64,000 nt of DNA, from positions 56,301,293-56,365,292 of the forward strand of contig OZ024927.1 of the NCBI GenBank assembly GCA_964017235.1. The letters run 5' to 3'. The translations under genes and the position numbers were made by a program. Under the pieces are notes generated by a model. It made no database searches, was not told the origin of the DNA, and saw only the letters and a program-made list of their open reading frames with translations. Source of the DNA: Sabellastarte sp. h YS-2021 (lineage: Eukaryota; Annelida; Polychaeta; Sabellida; Sabellidae). This document shows, in pieces, positions 57,001-64,000 of this stretch (its first letter is position 1; the number at the start of each line of letters is the position of its first letter).

Positions 57001-58022
57001 GAAAAATACTTTGCTTTAGTTGATCCAAGACTCTCCAGACAGTCAGAAATTCTCACCAAAGGAAAATTGTCAACAATAGTCTGGTGGTTCTGCATTCTAT
57101 AATCAATCACCATCCTATAAGTTCCATCAGCCTTGGACACAAGCAGGACTGGACTTCCAAATGGGGACACACTGGGACGTATGATACCATCTTCCAAGAG
57201 TTGTTTCACTTGCTGGGATATCTCCTTTCTTAGCTTAGGGTTGCTGCGGTACGGCGAGGCCTTGAAGGGTCTTGCATCTTCCTTCAATTTGATTTCAAAC
57301 TCAAGAACGTCTGTGCATCCTAACTTATCACCCTTCTTAAGAAACACATCTGAGTAGTCCCACAACAAAGAGAGAAGTTCATCAATTTGCTCAGAGTTGA
57401 AAGTACTGTTGCTCAGGTCAAACAGGTCTGAGAACTCTTTTGGTGGCTGGAACCGTACCTTCTTCTGTACAGGAGCTGTACTGTTGACACTCAGGCTGGG
57501 TTCCATGACTTCTGAGATCTGGTCTGCAGGATGTAGTCTCTCAGCAATGGCTACACGTGTGCCTTGGATCAGCAACTTTCTTGTGGCATCCGGGTTAAGA
57601 ATTCTTACAGGTACCCATGGTTTGTCCTTATCAATGGTCACTAGAGAACATGCAACAGCTAATCCTAGGTTTGCAATTGATCTATGACTCGTAAGTATAG
57701 CTAGTCCTGGGATATGTTGACCTGTGACTTTTGCCCAAATAACTATTTCACTCAGTGGGTCAACATAAATGTCTTTTGGAACTTTCAGGACATGGTCTTG
57801 TTGTGGATACACACATCTTTTGCCAAAATTGATTATCATTTTTGCTTTCTTTAAGAAATTGTATCCTAAAATAATGTTATATGGAAGAGCAGGAGAATAG
57901 TAGGCCTTAATGCCATACTGGTGACCTTCTGCAATGATGGTAATGTGAATTTCCTGTTTGTAAGTAGTATAAGTTCCATTTATTGCTCTAGCTGAAAGAT
58001 TTTGTTTTACTTCTTTCAAATT
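54006..58022 (-). CDS. pol: Pol: RT, RNase H, integrase, chromodomain
   Basis: Counting from the TTG at 58019 (1337 residues). 47-56: protease C-terminal strand ('YNIILGYNFL'). RT about 240-420: 'RMVIDYRMQN', 'FSTLDLQSGYHQVPI', 'FGLTNAPACF' and catalytic YLDD at 405-408. RNase H about 548-665: D553 in 'YTDASSEA', E593 in 'TTERECLA', D620 in 'VTDHIAL'. Integrase: H2C2 zinc finger (H829, H836/837, C866, C869), then D898, D957 and E993, an exact DD35E spacing, and a GPY-like 'WSGPYLLM' near 1128. Residues 1275-1328 form a chromodomain ('FEINKIIKGRYNKAGDIEYL', 'DWKGY', 'TYEPEENL') that in chromoviruses targets integration to histone marks. No internal stop after 58022. Upstream TAG separates it from the protease active site. 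Confidence 0.95.
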   Translation of the reverse strand, partial: NLKEVKQNLSARAINGTYTTYKQEIHITIIAEGHQYGIKAYYSPALPYNIILGYNFLKKAKMIINFGKRCVYPQQDHVLKVPKDIYVDPLSEIVIWAKVTGQHIPGLAILTSHRSIANLGLAVACSLVTIDKDKPWVPVRILNPDATRKLLIQGTRVAIAERLHPADQISEVMEPSLSVNSTAPVQKKVRFQPPKEFSDLFDLSNSTFNSEQIDELLSLLWDYSDVFLKKGDKLGCTDVLEFEIKLKEDARPFKASPYRSNPKLRKEISQQVKQLLEDGIIRPSVSPFGSPVLLVSKADGTYRMVIDYRMQNHQTIVDNFPLVRISDCLESLGSTKAKYFSTLDLQSGYHQVPIAESSKPYTAFVTHDGLYEFNRMSFGLTNAPACFSRLMTCVLQNLNWEIALLYLDDIIVFSKDFKDHISNLEAVFQRLRQAKLTLKPPKCIFGCERIRFLGHIVSAAGIEPQPEKCQAVQEFPTPRKVRDIRAFLGLVGYYRKYIKDYSKIAAPLTDLTKREAPFHWTDSCEEAFQILKKKLTEAPILAYPDYNSDYILYTDASSEAIGMVLSQIQDGKERVISYGGKKLSPAEKRFSTTERECLAVIVAMKHFDSYLRGVHVTIVTDHIALKWILNQKQPKGRIARWVAYLQQFNYSIRHQPGNKLGNADGFSRREYDDPDEDKTEKNDSPESVIDRELDDKIFINDTDGSMAVNVAPITFEGRRTRLKGQRTKQEYQPKLQLPKVTWSKENLRKCQLDDKMAGPMIKYLEEGTLPADKKREKDIIFTSDQYFIEDSVLYHLLDGKVSSPQRQVDEVRACLVVPEELKFDVLTSVHGDLCAGHHGTQKTYSDLRLKYYWRGMYTDCKNFVLSCQRCNTRKNPVHPTKAPLQPLSPAATNERWAMDIVHMPSTPRGNKYILTFIEYSSRYVEAFPLPNTQAATIARILVNEICFRYSPPQQLLSDLGSNFLSEIVRETCKLLNIERIYTSPYHPQTDGLLEKFHSTLGKNLSMYVTRDHQNWDLFVRAVCYGYNTSVCIDSTQYSPFFLMFGREPFCPLDTILPTLTTLPRTVREYALQAARAREVAQNNIASSQVRIKERYDKTSNDQPFESGDLVWIFFPEINVGGSPKLFHNWSGPYLLMDKSGETNFKVVQAHDLKPLKNPVHVNRMKRFHHRAVLPPVPQDLEKLMPEQRNDAQDLSRVDRLRYLQTIPKTREKPPEPVKVDDSRGPDTDHLADVEMADPPVLRTEANQSDDTQPDSPQPEVTQPEDGQMQQPQLGPDEFEINKIIKGRYNKAGDIEYLIDWKGYPPTARTYEPEENLNEFAKEYVKSHEIPVTGQKQNN

Positions 58023-58236
58023 CTATTTTAATGAAGGTATTTGGTCAAATAAGCATGGACCGACAATTGAATGATTTGCACCAGAGTCGAGTAGAGCTTC
58101 TACACTTATGTCCATAATTTTTATGTTCAATTTACATTCATCTTCTTGCAAGCAGTTATTGACCTTAACACTAGAGTTTGAGTTCTTAGTAGCTTCCCTG
58201 CTCCGTCCCCAGTTGGGAACAGGGGCTTTTAGTTTC
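58023..58236 (-). CDS. pro: Protease N-terminal segment, ends at in-frame TAG
   Basis: The -1 frame after the slippery site runs 71 codons and contains the aspartic protease active site 'VEALLDSGANHSIVG' (Asp at 58088-58086). It stops at TAG (58025-58023). The same frame continues open immediately afterwards into the rest of protease and RT. So the catalytic Asp-Ser-Gly lies on one side of the stop and the ILG-type flap/strand on the other. Either a recent nonsense mutation or a readthrough codon. Confidence 0.8.
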
Positions 58237-59455
58237 CCTGAAACTTCCTTTGTGGGCCAGGTGACGGGCTCCTAAATCTTCCATTTGACATCCTGGCTCT
58301 ATTGGTCCCATTGTTGGAGGGCTTGTACTGCTGGGCTCTGCATTCCCTCTGGACATGTCCAAGTCGTCCACAGTTCCAGCAAGTCGGTGGCTTTCGGGTT
58401 GAAGTCTGCGGGCTTGAACTTGTTGGTGAGGACTTCCAGGTTCTCTGCCAGGGTGCTGGGTTGCTTGACCACTGCCTTCGAGGAGCTGGATGGGAAGTTC
58501 TAACCTGCTGATCCATCTTAGTTGCCAGGGAGTCGAACTTCTCAGCGAGCGATTCCAAACTGTTCTGAAGAGATTTGGTGTGCTGCTTCAGAGCATCGTG
58601 GGAGTCACTCATGCTTGAATTGACTGCCATCACATTCCCCATGTAGGAAGGAAGAGTTAAGGTGTTCTGGGCCTTTAGGGCTGACTCGATGTGTCTGGCT
58701 TTAGTGGTCAAGTCCTCAAGTCCATTGAAAGGCAGGTGCTGCATGACTAACGTCTTTACCTCAGGTAGTAGTCCATTTATAATCAGGGTCATCTGGAGGT
58801 TGTTGTCGTAATGGTAATCTGCCATCTTGGACTGCGCGTCTGTGATATATTCATCAACAGACTCACCTTGTCTCTGTATCCGGGCCAAAATTGCCATCTG
58901 CCTCTGTAGCTGGGTGTGAGCTGCTGCTATGTACTTCTCACGGAATGCTGCTTCCAGGGCCTGGTAGTCTTCCTTGACCTGGGGCTGCAGGGAGTTAAAC
59001 CAGGTCTCTGCACTTCCTGTCAGAAGCAGGCCTAAGAGGGTGCATCTGTCATTGCCTTGGATACCTCCTAGGTTGGCATACCTTTCAAAGTTATGCCACC
59101 AACAGGTAGCAGTTTCTGGGTGCAGGCCATTGAAGGATGACGGTTTGAATGCCACTGCAAGAGGGTTGATGTTAGGCTGCACTGGATTCATATCTGGGTT
59201 TGCGTCTGCGGGTTGTTCCTGCGCTGGTGCGACGGGTGGTGCTACGGGTGGTGCTACAGGTTGTGCTGGCGGTGGTGCTACCGGTGGTGCTGGTGGCGGT
59301 GCTACAGGTTGTACTGGCGGTGGTGCTTGTTGTTCCATTAAATTTTCTTCACGATTTAAATAATTTTGCTGCTGATTTTTCACAGTTATTTCTGAATTTC
59401 TAACTACTAGTTTAGGTTTTCTACAGGGTAATATTCTAAGATTATAACTGCACAT
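58229..59455 (-). CDS. gag: Gag polyprotein
   Basis: Structural polyprotein. From the ATG at 59455 it is 408 residues. An internal ATG at 59338 ('MEQQAPPPVQPV') would skip 39 residues and may be the real start. A Pro/Ala-rich tract (about 40-85) precedes the capsid-like region, whose retrotransposon Gag signature includes 'CWWHNFERYANLGG', 'LLLTGSAETWFNSL' and 'FREKYIAAAHTQLQRQM'. A single CCHC zinc knuckle lies near the C-terminus ('CWNCGRLGHVQREC', C-x2-C-x4-H-x4-C), followed by a basic Arg/Ser tail expected to bind RNA. The TAA stop comes directly after a GGGAAAC slippery heptamer, and pol lies in the -1 frame. Confidence 0.93.
   Translation of the reverse strand: MCSYNLRILPCRKPKLVVRNSEITVKNQQQNYLNREENLMEQQAPPPVQPVAPPPAPPVAPPPAQPVAPPVAPPVAPAQEQPADANPDMNPVQPNINPLAVAFKPSSFNGLHPETATCWWHNFERYANLGGIQGNDRCTLLGLLLTGSAETWFNSLQPQVKEDYQALEAAFREKYIAAAHTQLQRQMAILARIQRQGESVDEYITDAQSKMADYHYDNNLQMTLIINGLLPEVKTLVMQHLPFNGLEDLTTKARHIESALKAQNTLTLPSYMGNVMAVNSSMSDSHDALKQHTKSLQNSLESLAEKFDSLATKMDQQVRTSHPAPRRQWSSNPAPWQRTWKSSPTSSSPQTSTRKPPTCWNCGRLGHVQRECRAQQYKPSNNGTNRARMSNGRFRSPSPGPQRKFQGN
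58232..58238 (-). other. Gag-Pol -1 frameshift slippery site
   Basis: Sense G GGA AAC, in gag phase, followed immediately by the gag TAA. A 6-nt spacer then precedes a structure at 58225-58194: CCCC/GGGG outer stem with inner GTT/AAC, and an alternative TTCCC/GGGAA pairing that would make an H-type pseudoknot. Shifting one base back opens the protease frame. Confidence 0.85.
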
Positions 59456-59543
59456 TGAAAGGTTCTATTGTACTACTATGATGCACACATTTGTTAATAT
59501 TGAAACACTAAAGAATAGCGCCACACACTGTTTAGTCACATAA

Positions 59544-59786
59544 TTATAATAAAAGTTGCATTTCAAGATATATAAGCAGAACTTCCAAAGCACAATAATC
59601 GTCCTTGGCATAGATTACTAAACTTCTCTTTGATGGTTCATCAATTATAATACTGTCTTTATGATTTGCTACCCATTGTAATTCATCCATTACAGTACTG
59701 ATATTTTTTTCACTATATTTCTCTAAATAATCATATTTTACAGTTACTAGGTTCTGTCCTTGATAAAGTTTATAACCAGGAGCCAT
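59544..59786 (-). CDS. Leader ORF of 80 residues, unknown function
   Basis: An ATG-initiated small ORF between the primer binding site and gag, just downstream of the candidate splice donor, so it would be present only on unspliced RNA. The product is mixed acidic/basic with several Tyr ('VKYDYLEKYSEKN') and a hydrophobic C-terminus ('LEVLLIYLEMQLLL'). No known domain. It may be a genuine accessory protein, a translation-regulating upstream ORF, or chance; the length alone does not decide. Confidence 0.45.
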   Translation of the reverse strand: MAPGYKLYQGQNLVTVKYDYLEKYSEKNISTVMDELQWVANHKDSIIIDEPSKRSLVIYAKDDYCALEVLLIYLEMQLLL

Positions 59787-59810
59787 TATTGCATTATAAA
59801 ATTGTCTCTC

Positions 59811-59816
59811 ACCCTG
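59811..59816 (-). other. Candidate leader 5' splice site
   Basis: Sense CAGG|GTGAGA with GT at 59812-59811, about 60 nt downstream of the LTR and upstream of the leader ORF and gag. It is a good match to the animal donor consensus. It could join the leader to acceptors before env, ORF-A and ORF-B. Confidence 0.5.
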
Positions 59817-59858
59817 TATATTCTGTTGCTGTTCAACTGCTGTCCACTAGAATTTCTG

Positions 59859-59876
59859 TACCCAGCATCTCCACCA
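59859..59876 (-). other. Primer binding site
   Basis: Immediately after the 5' LTR, the sense strand reads TGGTGGAGATGCTGGGTA. TGG complements the tRNA CCA end. The implied tRNA 3' acceptor strand CATCTCC would suit an alanine-type tRNA, but tRNA identity is an inference. Confidence 0.75.
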
Positions 59877-60955
59877 TGTACCATTAATGGTTTGGCTGGG
59901 GGGTGTGTCCAGGTACAGGGATCACTTGTAGCAGTTCAAAACACTTTCTTTCAATTTCACTAATTTATTTCTCACAGTATTTATTCCAAATGAGAGTACC
60001 AAAACACAGTAAATGATAATCCAAATAGTTGAGCACAATTAATTCCAGCAAAAATAAAACACAATTGATTCCAATAAGATTGACAATTAATTTTCGGCAA
60101 ATTATATTAGTAATCACTTTGACAGCTCTTTCCCAGTTGATGAATTACTTCTATGCCAAAGCTAGCTTCAGTGCTGTAGGGGAACATATTTATAGGGAAC
60201 AACAAGGACATATATAGATAGGTAACATGCTAGGAAGGAAACAAAGAATAGCTGACTAGATAGAAAACAAGGCAATGTCATGGTCAGATAGACAACAAGG
60301 AGGGACTTACAAGAAAGGGGAAGGTTGTTGTGTAGCCAGGTAGAAGGGAATAGCATGCAATGTTGAGGCCAACTGCTCTAATAAGGCAGGGCCAGGAGGA
60401 AGGTAGAGGCTAGATATATTTATGAGAAAGTAATGTGAAGGTAGTTTAAGTAGGGAATGCTTGAAGGTAAAGGATGCATTAGTGAGGTGGAAGGACACAA
60501 TTTACTGAGAAGGAAGGTCACTAATAAAGGCCAAGATAGTTCTTAAAATGTCAGGGTTTTTACATAGGAAATAAATACAATGCTAAGGTTATTTCTATAA
60601 GTTTAAGGTTAGCTTGAGCAAGGACTGTAAGTATTAATTAGTGCTGGTCAGTATTGGCCAGGAAAAACAAGGGGAGAAGAGAAAAGCAGCACAGCTGACT
60701 TTGTAAACAAAGATGAGTAGGATGCTGGGAGAGAGATTAGATAATACATGCAGGGAGATTTCTAGCATTGCAACTAATTAGTAGTGTGCCCCTATACTTA
60801 CACTAGCTTGGCAAAGTAAAATATTCTCAAAGTAAATTTGTAAAGAAAGATTCTAAATTAATTCAAAATGTTGTTAATACTTTAATTGGTAAATTATTTC
60901 TATCAAAATCTAAATTATTTTAATTATTTAATGAATGAAATTGGGCCGTGGTACA
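59877..60955 (-). repeat. 5' LTR
   Basis: 1079 bp. TGTACCACGG... at 60955 and ...AATGGTACA at 59877 in the sense direction. Flanked by CTAC at 60956-60959, matching 48277-48280. The sequence also holds small open frames that recur in the other LTR and have no coding signature. Confidence 0.97.
60187..60196 (-). promoter_or_regulatory. TATA box in 5' LTR
   Basis: Sense-strand CCTATAAATA, a good TATA element, with a plausible start about 30 bp downstream near 'cagcactgaagc'. The same box is in the 3' LTR at 48591-48600. It would drive the full-length RNA. Confidence 0.6.
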
Positions 60956-61289
60956 CTACTTGAAGATCAAAGAACAGACTGTGACTAGCTACAGGTTGTA
61001 CAATGGGTTTTTATACATGCAAGGTACACGTGAGTGTATCTTACAGCACATGGAAACAATGTAAGTAAATGGGGATAACCTGCAACACTAGTAAGGAGAA
61101 TGCACGTGCCTAAATGTCCCTTAAGTTACCCTTGAGATATGGATACATTTGTAGCTATGCTGCGAGCACGCAGAGAATAATGTCCATGCCAATTTTCATT
61201 GCGAGGAGTCTGCAACCTCAAAAATCTGTTATAAAATTGCAAGTGTAGCTTAAGTGTCCCTTGCAAATCAGTCGATTTTTTAGATATGA
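60956..61289. other. Unassigned flank of the LTR element
   Basis: Begins with the right CTAC target duplication. No gene seen. Confidence 0.4.
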
Positions 61290-61640
61290 CAGGTCAACAC
61301 ACTTTCCCAGAGCCAAAGTTAAAGGTCACACCATGATGATGCACACCTACACCCCCTAACCAATGTCCCTACCAAGCATGAACTTCCTATGCCTTACAGT
61401 TTTTGAGATATAGCCCAGACAAGATTTTAAGGGTCAAGGCCACAACAACAAAATCAAGGTCAACTCAAGGTTGCACCATGCTGCTGCACACCTCTAACCA
61501 ATGATATTACACCCCCTAACCAATGCCCCTACCAAGTATCATCTTCCTACACCTTCCTGAAATATAGCCTGGACAATATTTTACAGATCAAGGTCACTAC
61601 AACAAGGTCAAAGGTCAACCCTTTTTTATTATTTTTTTCT
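61290..61640 (+). repeat. Interspersed GGTCA-rich repeat copy
   Basis: 'cctacaccccctaaccaatg', 'gagatatagcccagacaag' and 'aaggtcaactcaaggttgca' match the 43770 copy. Two to three internal subrepeats of about 150 bp. Confidence 0.7.
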
Positions 61641-62112
61641 GTTTGGAGATTTTGTTCTGCATACTAAATCCCTGATATGGCTTGCCAGATTTTTATGAAA
61701 TTTTGATGAAAAGTGTACCCTGAAAAGATCTGCGTCTCGTGAAGCTTTATTCGTAATCCAATTGAAACTGCTGATTTGTCAGCTATTTCTCTGTGAATAT
61801 TCAGTTTTCGAAGTTCGTATGCTGCTATAGCCTAGACCTTTTCATAGTGTTTCACCACATTTGGTAAAACAAATTTGCGCTTGAGATTTACACAGGTATG
61901 GTATAATAATAAGCGCTGCCATGGCAACCCACAGAGATTATAGTTGATTAGGCAATGCAATTAATCCTCTTCTATATCCATAGCATCCATTTTACTGATT
62001 TTTATATGGTTTTAAAATTTGAACTGATGTTTTTGTTTAGTGTTTTACGTCATGCCGAGTACCTTATTGGATATATTATGGGGGGTAGTTGGAATGGCAG
62101 AGGATACCAGTA
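61641..62112. other. Unassigned non-coding DNA
   Basis: No supported gene or repeat terminus. Confidence 0.4.
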
Positions 62113-62860
62113 CCCAGTAAACATTTTTGGGTTTTCCAAACATTTGAAAGGAAACATTTGGGGACGGTTAAAAAATGATGGGTACGATAACCATTTATAA
62201 TATGGATTCAAAACATGTTAGGAATACTTTTTATTAAACGTTTAATGGCAAATGTTAGAAAATCGTTACAAATGAACATAATGATGTCTCAGTAATAATG
62301 GGGTCAGAGGTCAAATTCAATACTTTTTTTTATTATATTTATGTCTAAAATTGCAAGATAGTGGCTTAAAAATTGTACCTCCATTCAATTCTTACTTTTA
62401 GGGATTGTATGCCGGACAATATTTGGCAAAGTTTTTTTTTTAAATCCTCTCAAACCACTTGCTATTAAAGGTTTGTAAAACATTTTCAGAGCAAACATTT
62501 ACAAAACATTGTCAACGAATGTTGTTTAAATGTTTCATGTTTACTGTTTATCAAACATTTCATGATGAATGTTTGAAAAAAATTTCCAGCATAACCTTCA
62601 TTTCTTCAGCTATTTTGTAAATGTTTAAAACATTTCCAGTCAAACCTAGTTTCTTGAGTTATTTTATAAACGTTTAATAAAAGTTTGGAGCAAAAACGTT
62701 TGTATAGAAAATGTGTATAAATCGTTTTTTAAACACATAATATTACAGTTTAACATTTACTTGAATATATTAAGGAAGTCATACGATAGGGTTTAAATAG
62801 ATTTGTAAAACGTTTTGTAAATGTTTAAATCATTTAAAGACGTTTTTAATGTTTACTAGG
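62113..62860. mobile_element. 748-bp non-autonomous DNA element with CCCAGT end
   Basis: Left end CCCAGTAAACATT and right end (reverse complement) CCTAGTAAACATT are terminal inverted repeats flanked by TA on both sides. The interior is crowded with AAACATTT, AAATGTTT and AAACGTTT words in both orientations. No ORF. It shares terminal design and TA duplication with 38815-40945. Confidence 0.65.
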
Positions 62861-63754
62861 TACATACAGTTGGTTTAAGGTTCTGTGCTATTATCTATAT
62901 TCAGTTAAATTAAGTCTCCAGTTTTCCCAGATGAGGTCTGCCAGGATTCGAAGGTTTTTGTATTGAAGACTTAATTTCAAGAAAATTAGTGCACTGAACC
63001 GTTATGTCTCTTTAGACATGATCCAATAAAAACGAGCTACAGTCATCTTGTTTCAATATTTTTGTTCTTTTTAACTTTTTACCACCCACTTAAACTTTGG
63101 TAGAGTTCACTAAGTGCAATGAAAAAGTGCACCGTAAAGAGATTTACACCTGGAATAATTTTGAGTATAACTTAATAAGAACTGTTTACATGACAGCCTT
63201 TCATTCAGTTTAGTGATGTTGTCTTACACCACAGACTAAACCCCTTGACAAAGTTTCACTATTTTTCATTGGAAAGGGGCAGTCAGAGAGGTGATCTTCA
63301 TTTTTGGCTAGTGTCCAATAAAAATAAGGTTATTCTGTTGACTTTTGCTTTTGCAATCAATTATGTTTCAATTTTGTGATCTTCTGGCCTTTGACCTAAT
63401 TTGGTAATTGTAGAAACCCACAAGATATACAAATGAATGGGTTTTAGTTATGACCCTATTGTCAACTGTTTTGTTTAAATTTGCATGATATTTTAAATTT
63501 GTATGGTACCAAAGAAGAACCTCTTTCAATAAATTTATCATATAAGTTTAACTGGATAAATGCCATATACATAAACAACACATCCTAAATAACACATAGA
63601 ACAAGATGGAATTTGTTTTCTGAGTTAGTGAAATAAGTATTGAATAAAATATGGGGGAATTTTCACTGACTATCAGTTGATTCTTTAATGCAATAATAAG
63701 ACATGGAGTAAGCACTATACATACTTATTATAATGTTGTTTTCTTCTATTCCAG
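62861..63754. other. Presumed intron upstream of the exon
   Basis: AT-rich with no repeat terminus. It ends in 'ttttcttctattccag', a standard polypyrimidine tract and AG. Confidence 0.4.
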
Positions 63755-63853
63755 ACACCATGGAGGAACTCACTACTGTCCCAGTAAATACTATGTCAAA
63801 GTGCAAGCATACGTAAGATACTACACGTCATGTGGATGGTGGGGAAGAGGAAG
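63755..63853 (+). CDS. Probable host-gene exon, extracellular-type peptide
   Basis: A 99-bp open segment bounded by a strong acceptor (polypyrimidine tract, ccag at 63751-63754) and a donor AAG|GTAGTA (GT at 63854-63855). The frame beginning at 63756 reads 'HHGGTHYCPSKYY', then 'VKVQAYVRYYTSCGWWGRG', and leaves two bases for the next codon. The exon is therefore phase-symmetric (2-2) and a multiple of three. An earlier donor-like cGTAAGA at 63812 is possible. Cys spacing and the SCGWWGxG motif recall N-terminal Cys-rich/EMI-like parts of secreted EGF-type proteins, but I cannot confirm a family. Only the one exon is visible. Confidence 0.5.
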
Positions 63854-63855
63854 GT

Positions 63856-64000
63856 AGTATATTGTTCTGAATCATGCTAATCGTGTTTCAGTGTAGATCT
63901 GTGGAAATAAAAGTCATTCGTGAAATGCCATAGACTGTTGAGACGCAAAATAGACTCTCCTTTGGAATTAGATTACTGCTTGTCAAGCTATCATGGGTAC
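63856..64000. other. Presumed intron, window end
   Basis: No further exon recognised before the window ends. Confidence 0.35.

Larger units (their letters stand above)
48281..60955 (-). mobile_element. Env-bearing chromodomain Gypsy-class LTR retroelement
   Basis: A 12,675-bp element read on the minus strand. Order: 5' LTR (60955-59877), primer binding site, leader ORF, gag, pol (-1 frame), env, ORF-A, ORF-B, 3' LTR (49359-48281). LTRs start TG and end CA and are flanked by CTAC. The RT-RNase H-integrase order marks the Metaviridae (Gypsy/Ty3) group, and pol ends in a chromodomain. The env is of the fusion-peptide/furin type. The LTRs differ at 6 of 1079 positions, so insertion is recent. 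This copy has a stop codon in the protease and an apparent frame break near the env start, so it is probably not autonomous as it stands. Confidence 0.95.

Noticed and set aside
58974-59403. Gly/Ala-rich and Val-rich plus-strand frames
   Set aside because: They are antisense shadows of the Pro/Ala-rich gag N-terminus.

Overview
This is a gene-poor, AT-rich, repeat-dense stretch of an animal nuclear genome. There are no bacterial operons. Coding capacity is almost entirely retroelement (Ngaro, DIRS-like, non-LTR and Gypsy-class). The rest is tRNA-derived SINEs, MITE-like inverted-repeat elements, minisatellites and satellite-like arrays. The mix suits an aquatic invertebrate, but I cannot name the species. 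The only likely host coding sequence is one small exon near the right end (63755-63853, +), so most of the window is probably intron or intergenic DNA loaded with transposons.

Layout, left half. 1-320: a degenerate interspersed repeat rich in GGTCA/TGACC motifs. 733-1145: a fold-back structure with 63-bp arms. 1146-5690: about 4.5 kb, purine-rich on the + strand and without recognisable genes. 5690-7627 (-): a broken L2/CR1-like LINE. 8665-10700: DIRS-like tyrosine recombinase remnants in an inverted duplication. 10775-11520: satellite with units near 150 bp. 12300-14720 (+): a frameshifted LINE. 16550-18390 and 21025-21415: palindromic 20-22 bp minisatellite, apparently split by an inserted 2.6-kb element that carries a 133-bp satellite. 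21420-23755: 73-bp minisatellite. 24599-26180 (-), 27003-27125 (+) and 27540-30560 (+): three decayed Ngaro-like copies.

Centre. 31664-36948 (-) is a nearly pristine Ngaro element. Identical split direct repeats (A1 - ORFs - B1 - A2 - B2) enclose gag, RT/RNase H and tyrosine recombinase. Gag and RT share one frame interrupted by a single TGA.

Right half. 38815-40945 and 62113-62860 are non-autonomous DNA elements with CCCAGT-like ends and TA target duplications. 46464-46745 is a TTAA-flanked MITE. 48281-60955 (-) is the most notable object: a recently inserted 12.7-kb LTR retroelement with two 1079-bp LTRs (6 differences) and a CTAC duplication. It has gag, a GGGAAAC -1 frameshift site with a downstream structure, and pol with PR, RT, RNase H, DD35E integrase and a C-terminal chromodomain. 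It also has a furin-cleaved fusion-type env and two accessory ORFs after env, each directly behind a good 3' splice site. A further small ORF lies in the leader behind a candidate splice donor. It looks like a complex-retrovirus-style genome built on a chromodomain Gypsy backbone. This copy carries a stop codon inside the protease and an apparent frame break between the env signal peptide and the env body.
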